A stretch of DNA of 36,918 nucleotides from NCBI RefSeq assembly GCF_030527935.1, contig NZ_JAUMZV010000022.1:1-36918 (forward strand), read 5' to 3'. This DNA comes from Kingella sp. (in: b-proteobacteria). GTDB lineage: Bacteria > Pseudomonadota > Gammaproteobacteria > Burkholderiales > Neisseriaceae. A model generated the notes under the pieces. It was not told where the DNA came from and ran no database searches. It worked only from the letters and a program-made list of their open reading frames with translations. Within the stretch, counting starts at the first letter, position 1. Each line of letters opens with the position of its first letter. The translations under genes and the position numbers were made by a program. Of this stretch, positions 16,401 to 24,550 are shown piece after piece.

Positions 16401-16587
16401 TTTCAGGCTGCCTGAAACCTTTGCAAAACCTAAAAATGCCACAAGAAATAGTAACGTCCGTCATTCCCGCGTAGGCGGGAATCTTGGTTAAATTTACGCA
16501 ATGAATTGTTTTTACGAAAGTTTCTGAATGCCAAACAAGATTACCGCCTACGCGGGAATGACGGCATTTCTTATTTTTCAGGCTGCT
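16401..16587. repeat. Composite NIME-like element, copy 2, with two dRS3-like palindromes
   Basis: The left outer arm CCTGAAACCTTTGCAAAACC (16411-16430) is followed by ATTCCCGCGTAGGCGGGAAT (16463-16482) and an inverted partner with one mismatch at 16540-16559. The 20-mer is one base from the Neisseria dRS3 consensus ATTCCCGCGCAGGCGGGAAT. A dRS3 pair around about 60 bases is the definition of a NIME. The right outer arm is missing and ends in a partial DUS. Confidence 0.7.
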
Positions 16588-16649
16588 GTTGGGAGAGCAA
16601 AAGTTTCTGTCTGTACATCATCGCCCAAAGAAAGCCTGAAAAATTCAAA

Positions 16650-16756
16650 ATAGAACGACAACGGCTTATCGTCAAAATACCGTGTTGAATGCGGGATAAA
16701 TGGATAAATAATGATGCGCTGGTTGGCAAAATATCAGCAAACCACCAACGCCCCAT
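16650..16756. repeat. Degenerate copy of the 87-bp element (107 bp)
   Basis: Left end ATAGAACGACAACGGCTTAT and right end CCACCAACGCCCCAT match the arms of 9134-9220 loosely. The interior is longer and AT-rich. It is an old copy judged by divergence. Confidence 0.4.
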
Positions 16757-16810
16757 TTTCAGGCTGCCCACCCCATTCCCACCACATTAGCCAGCCTGAA
16801 AACCATAAAC

Positions 16811-16825
16811 GCGCTAAAATAGCGC
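16811..16825 (+). promoter_or_regulatory. Putative trhP promoter with overlapping palindrome
   Basis: GCGCTA-AAA-TAGCGC is a perfect 6-bp palindrome around a 3-base centre that overlaps a -10-like TAAAAT (16815-16820), about 40 bases upstream of trhP. It could be an operator or only a small hairpin. No -35; a partial DUS (AGCCTGAAAA) lies at that distance. Confidence 0.35.
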
Positions 16826-16858
16826 ACTTTTAAGCAACATCATCAAGAGCAATCAACA

Positions 16859-18256
16859 ATGAAAAAATCCCCCGAACTCCTACTCCCCGCAGGCGGCCTA
16901 GAACGCATGCAGACCGCCTTTGACTTCGGCGCAGATGCCGTGTACGCTGGCAGTCCACGCTACTCCCTGCGCGCCCGCAACAACGAATTTACCAAGCTAG
17001 ACGTGCTGCAACAAGGCATCAGCGAAGCGCACGCACGCGGCAAAAAATTCTACCTCACCGTGAACACCCTGCCGCACAACAGCAAGCTCAAAACCTTCCA
17101 CGCCGACATGCAGTCCCTCATCGCCATGAAGCCCGACGCGCTCATCATGGCCGACCCCGGCCTGATTATGGAAGTGCGCGACAAATACCCCGACATGCCC
17201 GTGCACCTGTCCGTGCAGGCCAACACCACCAACTACTGGGGCGTGAAATTCTGGCAGAAAATCGGCGTGGAACGCATCATCCTGTCGCGCGAATTGAGCA
17301 TGGACGAAATCGCCGAAATCCGCCAAGAATGCCCCGACATGGAGCTAGAAGTATTCGTACACGGCGCATTGTGCATCGCCTATTCCGGTCGCTGCCTGCT
17401 GTCGGGCTATTTCAACCACCGCGACCCCAACCAAGGCACCTGCACCAACTCCTGCCGCTGGGACTACAAAGTCCACGACACCGAAACCGACGACATGGGC
17501 GACGTGAAAACCCTCAGCGGCTTTAATTTTCAGGCTGCCCAAGAAGAAGCCAACGCCGCCTTTGAAGGCATCAACGGACAACAACGCCACCCCGCCGCCA
17601 ACAAAGTCTTCCTGATTGAAGAAAGCAACCGCCCTGGCGAAATGATGCCGATTATGGAAGACGAACACGGCACATATATTATGAATTCCAAAGACTTACG
17701 CGCCATTGAGCAAGTTGCCAAGCTCGCCGAAATTGGTGTAGACAGCCTGAAAGTAGAAGGGCGCACCAAATCCGTGTACTACGTTGCCCGCGTCGCCCAG
17801 TCCTACCGCAAAGCCATTGACGATGCCATCGCAGGCAAACCATTTGATTACAACCTGCTCGCCGAATTGGAAGGGCTAGCCAATCGCGGCTACACCAGCG
17901 GCTTCTTGGAACGCCACCAAACACAGGATTATCAAAACTATCTTTACGGGCATTCCATCGCCAAGCAAAGCCAATTTGTTGGGCAAATCCGCGATGTAGA
18001 TGCCGATGGCTGGGCAACCATAGACGTGAAAAACCGCTTTGCGCTGGGCGACACGCTGGAAATTATCCACCCGCGCGGCAACCAGCTCATCGTGTTGGAG
18101 CAGATGAAGCGCAAAAATGAATTTGTGGACGTGGCGGCGGGCAACGGCATTCAGGTGCAGATTCCGAATATGCAGGGGCGAGAGAAAGCACTGGTGGCGC
18201 GGGTGATTCAGAGTGATGCAAGCGTGGCTGTATCAACAAGCGGCTGCGCGGGGTAA
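16859..18256 (+). CDS. trhP: Peptidase U32 family tRNA hydroxylation protein TrhP (YegQ)
   Basis: 465 aa; closely resembles E. coli YegQ/TrhP (453 aa), which acts in prephenate-dependent hydroxylation of U34 to ho5U in tRNA. The N-terminus ELLLPAGGLERMQTAFDFGA is the U32 barrel start. The cysteine cluster CIAYSGRCLLSGYFNHRDPN followed by CTNSC is the signature region, probably an iron-sulphur or metal site. LKVEGRTKSVYYVA is a later conserved motif. Start ATG at 16859; only a weak ribosome site. One DUS is translated as FNFQAAQEE (about residue 225). Followed by a compact DUS terminator. Confidence 0.92.
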   Translation: MKKSPELLLPAGGLERMQTAFDFGADAVYAGSPRYSLRARNNEFTKLDVLQQGISEAHARGKKFYLTVNTLPHNSKLKTFHADMQSLIAMKPDALIMADPGLIMEVRDKYPDMPVHLSVQANTTNYWGVKFWQKIGVERIILSRELSMDEIAEIRQECPDMELEVFVHGALCIAYSGRCLLSGYFNHRDPNQGTCTNSCRWDYKVHDTETDDMGDVKTLSGFNFQAAQEEANAAFEGINGQQRHPAANKVFLIEESNRPGEMMPIMEDEHGTYIMNSKDLRAIEQVAKLAEIGVDSLKVEGRTKSVYYVARVAQSYRKAIDDAIAGKPFDYNLLAELEGLANRGYTSGFLERHQTQDYQNYLYGHSIAKQSQFVGQIRDVDADGWATIDVKNRFALGDTLEIIHPRGNQLIVLEQMKRKNEFVDVAAGNGIQVQIPNMQGREKALVARVIQSDASVAVSTSGCAG

Positions 18257-18264
18257 GCAGTAAA

Positions 18265-18296
18265 AGGCAGCCTGAAAGTTTGTTTTTCAGGCTGCC
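18265..18296 (+). terminator. DUS-pair terminator of trhP
   Basis: AGGCAGCCTGAAA (18265-18277) and TTTCAGGCTGCC (18285-18296) form a 12-bp stem with a 7-base loop, nine bases after the trhP stop codon. The most compact such hairpin in the window. Confidence 0.75.
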
Positions 18297-18342
18297 ATCG
18301 CACATCAACCATATCGCTCTATTTAATATAGAACCATTATTT

Positions 18343-18869
18343 ATGAACAAACCATTCAAATTAGATATTGAACTAATTATAAAACTTTCCCCTTATGGTT
18401 GGTTCTATTATAGTGTTCATCAATACAATGATGGACTTTTAAGATTAATTAAAAGAAATGATTTACAAGAAATTGTTATAACAAATGTAATTGAACTGCA
18501 ATCGCGAACCAATACTTCAAAGAAATTTCCTCGTTCGGGAATCAATATTATTCATGAAGGGCAGCAAATATTTCATGCTCCTTGCATTGGTGTAGAACAA
18601 TTTTGTAAACCCTATCAGTTAACAACACTGCCGAGTAATCAACTGGTGTTTTATTATGGACAAGAAACGTGTTTGATGTGCCTGACAAAGGTGTTAAAAA
18701 TGGCTTGATTAAAGAAATTAAAAGCCCGACAGGGGAAATTGTTACCAATGGAGACCGTGAAATCAATGAATATCTTTCCCTTATGCGTGAAAAATTCTTC
18801 ATTGGTTGGATACTTGAACTTTTTGCCTTTACACCATTGGCTTGGATTTTAATTTCTTCCTTTTTTTAA
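18343..18869 (+). pseudogene. AT-rich gene of unknown function, probably frameshifted
   Basis: The ATG at 18343 opens a frame to 18708 (MNKPFKLDIELIIKLSPYG...). From about 18655 a second frame continues to 18869 with good coding character (VFDVPDKGVKNGLIKEI...) and ends in a hydrophobic segment (FFIGWILELFAFTPLAWILI). Joining the two at about 18650-18670 gives a protein of about 175 aa, so a one-base indel is the simplest reading. Base composition is far more AT-rich than neighbours, and no DUS lies inside. I do not recognise the family. Alternatively the first frame (121 aa) is a complete small gene and the second a separate one with a GTG start. Confidence 0.5.
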
Positions 18870-19032
18870 TATAAATCAAACAAGTATGAAAATAACCAAG
18901 CTGGTTTTTAAAAGTGTATCAACCAAGCTATCTGCTTTACCCTCACCCCATAGTATAAAATCCGCCCTTCCCCAATCCAGCCCCATTCCTATTTTCAGGC
19001 TGCCTCCCACCATTCTCATTCCATTCACCACC

Positions 19033-21753
19033 ATGCGTCTCCCACCAATCCCCCCTCGCCAAGACCCACGCTGGGCTGTCCTCGGCTTGCAACTCACCTT
19101 CCTCACCTTCGGCATCCTATTTTGGGGCTTCAACCGCAGCCCGTGGCAAATCGCCGCCATCGTTGCCACATCCGTGCTCACCGATTTAACCCTGCACACC
19201 CTGCTGCGTCGCCCCGCGCCGCTGTTCCCGCTCAGCGCGGCGATTACCGGCACCAGCCTTTCCATGCTCACCAATTTCGCGCATGGCATTTGGTTTGCGC
19301 TGCTGCCGCCGTTTTTCGCCATCGCGTCCAAATATTTGTTCACGGTAAACGGCAAGCATATTTACAACCCATCGCTGTTTGGCATTGTTGCCGCGCTGTT
19401 TTTTGGCGGCGGCATGATAACGCCATCGCCCGCCTATCAATGGGGCGGCTCGGGCGTGGTTGCCTTTTTTGTTGCCACCGCCGCCATCATGCTGGTGCGC
19501 GTGAACATCCACCGCGCATGGCTGATTGGCTCGTTTTTGCTGTTCTACGCCGCCCAAGTGGGCTTGCGCGCCTATATTCTGCGCCATCATATCCCCGCCG
19601 AAACGCTGTTTATGGGCGCGTTTACATCGCCCGCGTTTTATCTGTTCGTGTTCTTTATGCTGCCCGACCCGCCCACGTCGCCCAGCAGCAAAAAAGGGCA
19701 AATCGGCATGGCGGCGATGATTGTGTTGGTGGATTTAGCCCTGCACAAATTCCAACAATTCTCCACCCTGTTCTACGCGGGCTTTGCCTACTTCACCCTG
19801 CGCGGCATCTATCTATTCTGGCAAACGCGCCAGCAAATCAACTGGCGCAACGCCATCCAAACCCATTTTCAGGCTGCCTTAGCCATCGCCATCATCGGCG
19901 CAGCGGGCATCGGCGCATACAAAGCCAGCCATCAATTTGCAAACAGCCAAGACATCGGCTTTAAGCTGGTGTCCATCCCCGCCAGCCAAAGCGGGCTAAC
20001 AGGCGCGCAAGGCGATATTTTGGAGCGCACCGACCCGCAAATGCGCCACGTTGCCAAATGGCTGCTTTCGGTGGGCGATGCGGGCGCGGTGGCGGATGTA
20101 AACCAAGACGGCTTGCCCGATATTTTTCTCACCCAGCCGCTTAAAGCCGAAGCCGACCGCGCCCAGTTATACATCAACAAAGGCGGTTTCCAATTTGAAA
20201 AATTCCCCCTGCCACAGCTAGACCCCAACCGCAGGCAACCTGAAACCCACGGGCTGATTGCTTCTGCCACATGGCTGGATTTTGACAACGACGGCGACCA
20301 AGACTTGCTGCTGGGCGTAGGCTTTGGCAAAGGCATTCTGCTACGCAACGAGTTGGCGCAAACAGGCAAACTCGGCTTCACTTCCATCGCCGAACAAGCG
20401 GGCATCGCCCCCTATCAAATCAGTACCGCCGCCAATGTGCTGGACTACAACCAAGACGGGCTGGACGACATCATCATCGGCAACGTGATGCAACGCTATC
20501 TGCCCGATTACGACACCCCGCAGCCGTATAACATTTTCAGGCTGCCTAAACCGCAATACGCAGGCGACAGGCGGATGTTTAACGTGATGCACCGCTCGTG
20601 GCACAACGCCGACAACGCCGATGAAAACTGGCTCTATCAAAACATGGGCAACGGCACATTCCAGCTCGTCCCCGCCGCCCAAAGCGGTTTGCAAGGCAAG
20701 CATTGGACAATGGCGATTGGCGCGGGCGACCTCAACGCCGACGGCTACCCCGACCTCTACATCGCCAACGACTTCGGACCTGATGAACTTTACATCAACC
20801 GCCAAGGCAAAGGCTTCCAAGCCATACGCGGCATGTTTTCAGGCAGCATCGGGCGCGACACCTACAAAGGCATGAACGCCACCATCGGCGATGTAACAGG
20901 CGATGGCAAGCCCGATATTCACGTTTCCAATGTGCACGAAAAACTGCAAGCCGAAGGCAGCCTGCTGTGGGTAAACCAAAGCCAAGCAGGGCAAGCCGAT
21001 GCCGCCATGTTCCAAGACCAAGCCGCCAAGCGCAACGCGCTCAACGAACAACGCTTTGGCTGGGGCGCAACCTACGCCGACTTCAACCGCGACGGCAAGC
21101 TAGACATGGCACAAGCCAACGGCATGGCAGACGATGCCTACGATAAAAAAGAAGCCCGCTGCCCCGATTATTGGTATTGGAACGCCCAAATCGCCCTAAC
21201 CAACCCCGATGTGCACGGCTACGCCGACCGCTGGGCAGACGTGCGCGGACGTTGCGTATTTGGCAACGAAGCCAACAGGCTCTATCTCAACCAAGGCGAC
21301 TACTTTATTGATGTCGCCAAACAAGCAGGCGCAGACTACACAGGCACATCGCGCGGCATGATACACGCCGATTTTGACAACGACGGCGACCCCGACCTAC
21401 TGGTAACCCACATGACCGCCGCCCCCACGCTCTACCGCAACGACAGCCAAAGCGCCGCATGGCTCGGGCTAGACCTAGTGGGCAACGGCAAAACCTGCGC
21501 CCGCAACGCCTACCACAGCAAAGTCATCGCCTACCCCGCCAACCAGCCGCCCATCGCCCGCGAAGTCTATGCCAACAACGGACTGGCTGCCCAAAGCGAC
21601 CGCCGCATCCTGTTTGGCTTAGGCAGCCTGAAAACGAGTGCCAGCGAAGCCAAAACACAAAAAATCCGCATCCAAATCCAATGGTGCGGACACGGCAAAG
21701 CGCAAGAGATGGAATTGGCAACAGGGCGTTATCATCGGGTGGAGCAACCATAG
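19033..21753 (+). CDS. Fusion of UnbU-like membrane domain with CRTAC1/UnbV-type FG-GAP and ASPIC domain
   Basis: 906 aa from the ATG at 19033; the longer upstream frame reads through a DUS (IFRLPPT) and is rejected. Residues about 15-310 form a polytopic domain resembling NqrB/RnfD-type and enediyne-cluster UnbU proteins (SVLTDLTLHTLLRR, NGKHIYNPSLFGI, GAFTSPAFYLFVFFMLPDPP). Residues about 350-800 hold seven calcium-type FG-GAP/VCBS motifs: DVNQDGLPD, DFDNDGDQD, DYNQDGLDD, DLNADGYPD, DVTGDGKPD, DFNRDGKLD, DFDNDGDPD. The last about 95 residues match the ASPIC/UnbV domain (VYANNGLAAQSDRRILFGLG). The propeller is probably periplasmic and tethered to the membrane domain. UnbU and UnbV homologues are usually separate neighbouring genes; here they are one. 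Substrate unknown. DUS copies are read in frame as HFQAALA, RQPETH (variant), FRLPKP and GSLKTS. Confidence 0.75.
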   Translation: MRLPPIPPRQDPRWAVLGLQLTFLTFGILFWGFNRSPWQIAAIVATSVLTDLTLHTLLRRPAPLFPLSAAITGTSLSMLTNFAHGIWFALLPPFFAIASKYLFTVNGKHIYNPSLFGIVAALFFGGGMITPSPAYQWGGSGVVAFFVATAAIMLVRVNIHRAWLIGSFLLFYAAQVGLRAYILRHHIPAETLFMGAFTSPAFYLFVFFMLPDPPTSPSSKKGQIGMAAMIVLVDLALHKFQQFSTLFYAGFAYFTLRGIYLFWQTRQQINWRNAIQTHFQAALAIAIIGAAGIGAYKASHQFANSQDIGFKLVSIPASQSGLTGAQGDILERTDPQMRHVAKWLLSVGDAGAVADVNQDGLPDIFLTQPLKAEADRAQLYINKGGFQFEKFPLPQLDPNRRQPETHGLIASATWLDFDNDGDQDLLLGVGFGKGILLRNELAQTGKLGFTSIAEQAGIAPYQISTAANVLDYNQDGLDDIIIGNVMQRYLPDYDTPQPYNIFRLPKPQYAGDRRMFNVMHRSWHNADNADENWLYQNMGNGTFQLVPAAQSGLQGKHWTMAIGAGDLNADGYPDLYIANDFGPDELYINRQGKGFQAIRGMFSGSIGRDTYKGMNATIGDVTGDGKPDIHVSNVHEKLQAEGSLLWVNQSQAGQADAAMFQDQAAKRNALNEQRFGWGATYADFNRDGKLDMAQANGMADDAYDKKEARCPDYWYWNAQIALTNPDVHGYADRWADVRGRCVFGNEANRLYLNQGDYFIDVAKQAGADYTGTSRGMIHADFDNDGDPDLLVTHMTAAPTLYRNDSQSAAWLGLDLVGNGKTCARNAYHSKVIAYPANQPPIAREVYANNGLAAQSDRRILFGLGSLKTSASEAKTQKIRIQIQWCGHGKAQEMELATGRYHRVEQP

Positions 21754-21829
21754 GTTTACAGCCGTAGGTTTATCGCCGTGAGTTTTATCGCCCGTTGTAG
21801 GCGTGTGGCTTTGCCACGCACATCATTCA

Positions 21830-21990
21830 AGGCAGCCTGAAACCCTGTTTCCCCTTTTCAGGCTGCCTACGCAATGGAGCGGCGACAGCTCGTCGCCAAA
21901 ACACATTTAACCGTTTTCAGGCTGCATCCAACCTTTTGCCAACCCCAAAAAGGCAGCCTGAAACCCTTATTTACCCATTTCAGGCTGCCT
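21830..21990. repeat. Two inverted DUS pairs flanking half of the 87-bp element
   Basis: Pair 1 (21830-21842 with 21856-21868) is a likely terminator for the UnbU-UnbV fusion gene. Pair 2 (21951-21963 with 21978-21990) lies just before the next gene. Between them, 21874-21898 is the left arm of the 87-bp element (ATGGAGCGGCGACAGCTCGT). No other signal is seen in 21754-22009. Confidence 0.6.
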
Positions 21991-22009
21991 AAATCCCACC
22001 CCCACCATC

Positions 22010-22513
22010 ATGAACACAACCACCCAAGAACCCCGCCCCCACCTACGCTTCTGCCTGACCACGCTCGCCCTTGCCCCCATCCTGTTCACCGCGCTGCACG
22101 ACACCCTTGCCCTGCTGCTGCGCCGCCCCACCGCCATTCTCTACACCACCCAACACCAGCAACGCCAATGGCTCGCATGGGACAGCCAGCTGCTGTTTGC
22201 CGCCCTGATTATCTACCTGCTCAACGCCATCATCGCCTTTATTCTCGCCCGTGCCGCGCAACAAAAAATGATGCGCCGCCAAATCCACTACGCCCTTTAT
22301 CTCGCAGGCAGCGGCACGCTCCTAGCATGGCTGTTTGGCGCAGCCCTTGCCGCCGCCACAGGGCTGGGCGCGCGCGCCGCCAACGGCTCATGGCTGCTGG
22401 TTTACGCCGCCACCATTATGCTGATTGCCCTTGCCACCCTGCCCAAGCAGCTCACCCGCGCCCCCGTGCAAACCATCACGTTCCACAAAAACCCCCGCCG
22501 CAAGCCGAAATGA
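22010..22513 (+). CDS. Unknown four-span membrane protein, 167 aa
   Basis: I do not recognise this family. Four hydrophobic segments are visible (about 15-33, 60-80, 95-113, 126-143). The N-terminus is short and polar and the C-terminus basic (FHKNPRRKPK), likely cytoplasmic. It lies between the UnbU-UnbV fusion gene and the GH3 gene on the same strand, separated from both by DUS-rich gaps, so co-transcription is uncertain. No ribosome site; the stretch before the ATG is C-rich (CCCACCCCCACCATC). Confidence 0.6.
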   Translation: MNTTTQEPRPHLRFCLTTLALAPILFTALHDTLALLLRRPTAILYTTQHQQRQWLAWDSQLLFAALIIYLLNAIIAFILARAAQQKMMRRQIHYALYLAGSGTLLAWLFGAALAAATGLGARAANGSWLLVYAATIMLIALATLPKQLTRAPVQTITFHKNPRRKPK

Positions 22514-22589
22514 TTTTCAGGCTGCCTTGTATATTTCAAGCTCCACAAGGGGCATTCGTATCTGACAATATCTAATCTATCGCGTTTGG

Positions 22590-22870
22590 TTGATACTGCT
22601 GCCCACTCCTCTACGTCCAGCCGAACGGAGCGTCCTTTTTTCGGGAAAAAGCGTGCGCTTGTCCGACGACGCACGAAGTGCGGCTAGTTCGCACGCGCCG
22701 AAAAAAGGATGCGCAGTGAGGGAAGTTCGCGCAGCGAACCTGCACGTCGGGGTCGCCTTTCTTTGCTTACTTTCTTTGGCGAAGCAAAGAAAGTAAGTCG
22801 CCCGCGCCGCGATAAGGCGCAAAGGCAAACGCATCAGGAACATCAAACGAAGCACGGCTAAATGCCATTG
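22590..22870. repeat. GC-rich dispersed-type module with strong hairpin
   Basis: In the 429-base gap 22514-22942 a block unlike its surroundings carries many short inverted words (GCGTGCGCTTG, TTCGCGCAGCGAAC) and a perfect 13-bp hairpin, CTTACTTTCTTTG / CAAAGAAAGTAAG (22766-22797, 6-base loop). Similar blocks around AAAGAAAGTAAGTCGCCCG are, as remembered, scattered through many proteobacterial genomes. A 92-codon frame on the minus strand crosses it but shows no protein-like features. DUS copies flank it at about 22513 and 22890. Confidence 0.45.
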
Positions 22871-22942
22871 GAACTTTGCTGAACTTTATTTCAGGCTGCC
22901 TAACCCCAAAAGCAGCCTGAAAACATCACCCCACCCCCAACC

Positions 22943-24433
22943 ATGCCCACACTCCCCACCCTACTCGCCCCCGCCCACACCGCCTACCAAACCGCCCTGC
23001 GCCACCCCCAGCGCACCCAAGCCCAAATCCTGCGCACCATCCTGCGCAGCAACCAACACAGCCAATTCGGGCAACAGCACCACTTCGCCCAAATCCGCAG
23101 CCCCGAAGACTACGCCCAGCGCGTCCCCATCCAAAGCTACGACACCCTAGCCCCCAGCATCGCACGCCATGCGGACGGCGAAACCAACATACTCACCAGC
23201 AGCCCCGTCATCCAATTTGAAGAAACAGGCGGCTCAACCGCAGGCGCAAAACTCATCCCCTACACCGCCCCCCTGCTCACCGCCTTCCAACACGGCATCC
23301 ACGCATGGTTTGCCGACCTAATCGCCCAACGCCCCCGCGCCTTTTCAGGCTGCCTTTACTTCATCATCAGCCCCGCCACCCGCAGCCGCAGCCACACCGC
23401 AGGCGGCATCTCCATCGGCACAGGCAACGACCTAAACTACCTAGGCAGTGCACTCGCCCAGCGCATCGCCCCGCAAATACTCCACCAACCCCAGCTTGCC
23501 CAAGCCCAAAGCCCCGCAGACTGGCAAATCCGCACCGCCACCCTACTCGCCCAAAGCCCCAGCCTAAGCCTGATTTCCGCATGGAGCCCCACCCTGCTGC
23601 TCAACATCGTCCACACCCTGCACCAACAACAAGACACCATCCTGCGCCACATCCCCGATGCCCACCGCCGCCGCACCCTTGCCCAAGCCCTAACCCCCGC
23701 CATCCCCCGCACCCAACACATCTGGACACAGCTAGACACCATCAGCTGCTGGGACAGCCACACCGCCGCCGCCCCCGCCGACCAACTGCGCCAACTGTTC
23801 CCCCACGCCCACCTGCAAGGCAAAGGACTGCTCGCCACCGAAGGCATCACCACCCTCCCCTTTTCAGGCTGCCTACTGCCCGCGCTCACCAGCCACTACT
23901 ACGAATTTGCCGATGAGCACAACCAAATCCACCCCCTAACCCAACTGCAACACGGCAACCGCTACCGCCTACTGCTCACCACCCAAGGCGGGCTCTACCG
24001 CTACGACACCCAAGACTGGCTGCTCGCCCAAAACTCGCCCTACGCCCACGTCCCCAGCCTGCACTTTATCGGGCGCAGCAGCCTACACAGCGACCTAGTC
24101 GGCGAAAAACTCAACGAAGCCTTTGTCGCCCAAGCCATCGCCCAAAGCCTGCCCCCCTTTTCAGGCTGCCTATTGCTACAAGGCAGCACCAACCCACAAC
24201 CGCACTACATCCTTTGGCACGACCCCACATTCAACCCATCCGCCGCCACCATCGCCCAGCTCAACACCGCCCTGTGCGCCAACCCCCAATACCACTACGC
24301 CCAACAAATCGGACAACTGGGCAAACTCATCGCCCGCCCCCATCCCAACCTGCTCGCCTACGCCAGCCAACACACCCGCAGCCGCGTACTCGGCACGCAA
24401 AAAATCCCCATGCTGCTACCGCCCATTGCATAG
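22943..24433 (+). CDS. GH3-family (auxin-responsive GH3-like) acyl-adenylating protein
   Basis: 496 aa. GH3 proteins are ANL-type enzymes that adenylate carboxylic acids and join them to amines or amino acids; bacterial members are uncharacterised. Visible motifs: ATP loop TGGSTAGAKLIPYT (95-108), SHYYEF (317-322), the GLYRYDTQDW region (350-359), and FIGRSSLHSDLVGEKLNE (375-392) near the hinge. Length is a little below plant GH3 proteins (about 600). Three DUS copies are translated as FSGCL at residues 134-138, 307-311 and 406-410. The stop TAG is formed with a DUS. Codon use is extremely C-rich (GCC, ACC, CAA/CAC, CCC). Possible functional link to the upstream UnbU-UnbV gene is inference from position only. 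Confidence 0.8.
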   Translation: MPTLPTLLAPAHTAYQTALRHPQRTQAQILRTILRSNQHSQFGQQHHFAQIRSPEDYAQRVPIQSYDTLAPSIARHADGETNILTSSPVIQFEETGGSTAGAKLIPYTAPLLTAFQHGIHAWFADLIAQRPRAFSGCLYFIISPATRSRSHTAGGISIGTGNDLNYLGSALAQRIAPQILHQPQLAQAQSPADWQIRTATLLAQSPSLSLISAWSPTLLLNIVHTLHQQQDTILRHIPDAHRRRTLAQALTPAIPRTQHIWTQLDTISCWDSHTAAAPADQLRQLFPHAHLQGKGLLATEGITTLPFSGCLLPALTSHYYEFADEHNQIHPLTQLQHGNRYRLLLTTQGGLYRYDTQDWLLAQNSPYAHVPSLHFIGRSSLHSDLVGEKLNEAFVAQAIAQSLPPFSGCLLLQGSTNPQPHYILWHDPTFNPSAATIAQLNTALCANPQYHYAQQIGQLGKLIARPHPNLLAYASQHTRSRVLGTQKIPMLLPPIA

Positions 24434-24458
24434 GCAGCCTGAAACCTGTGTCAAACCA

Positions 24459-24550
24459 GTAGGTCGGGCATTGATGCCCGACGTTTTTAAATCTGTGGTG
24501 CATTAAGATAAATAGGCGCAGTGTTTGTTGGGCATCAATGCCCGACCTAC
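24459..24550. repeat. 92-bp REP-like double palindrome
   Basis: Arms GTAGGTCGGGCATTGATGCC (24459-) and its complement ending at 24550 match at 23 of 24 positions. Each arm is itself a palindrome (TCGGGCAT-TG-ATGCCCGA). This architecture fits a REP/BIME-like or tiny MITE-like element. It follows the GH3 gene and could form a terminator. From 24551 to 24850 nothing is seen apart from degenerate DUS copies and one exact core near 24625. Confidence 0.6.

Noticed and set aside
19122..19964. 280-codon plus-strand frame inside the UnbU-UnbV gene.
   Set aside because: It overlaps the clear membrane-domain coding frame and is Arg/His/Pro-rich, typical of an out-of-frame reading of GC-rich DNA.
22577..22855. 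92-codon open frame on the minus strand across the GC-rich module.
   Set aside because: It runs through hairpins and short inverted words, has no ribosome site and an Arg/Ser/Thr/Ala mixture without protein-like features; more likely a by-product of the repeat.
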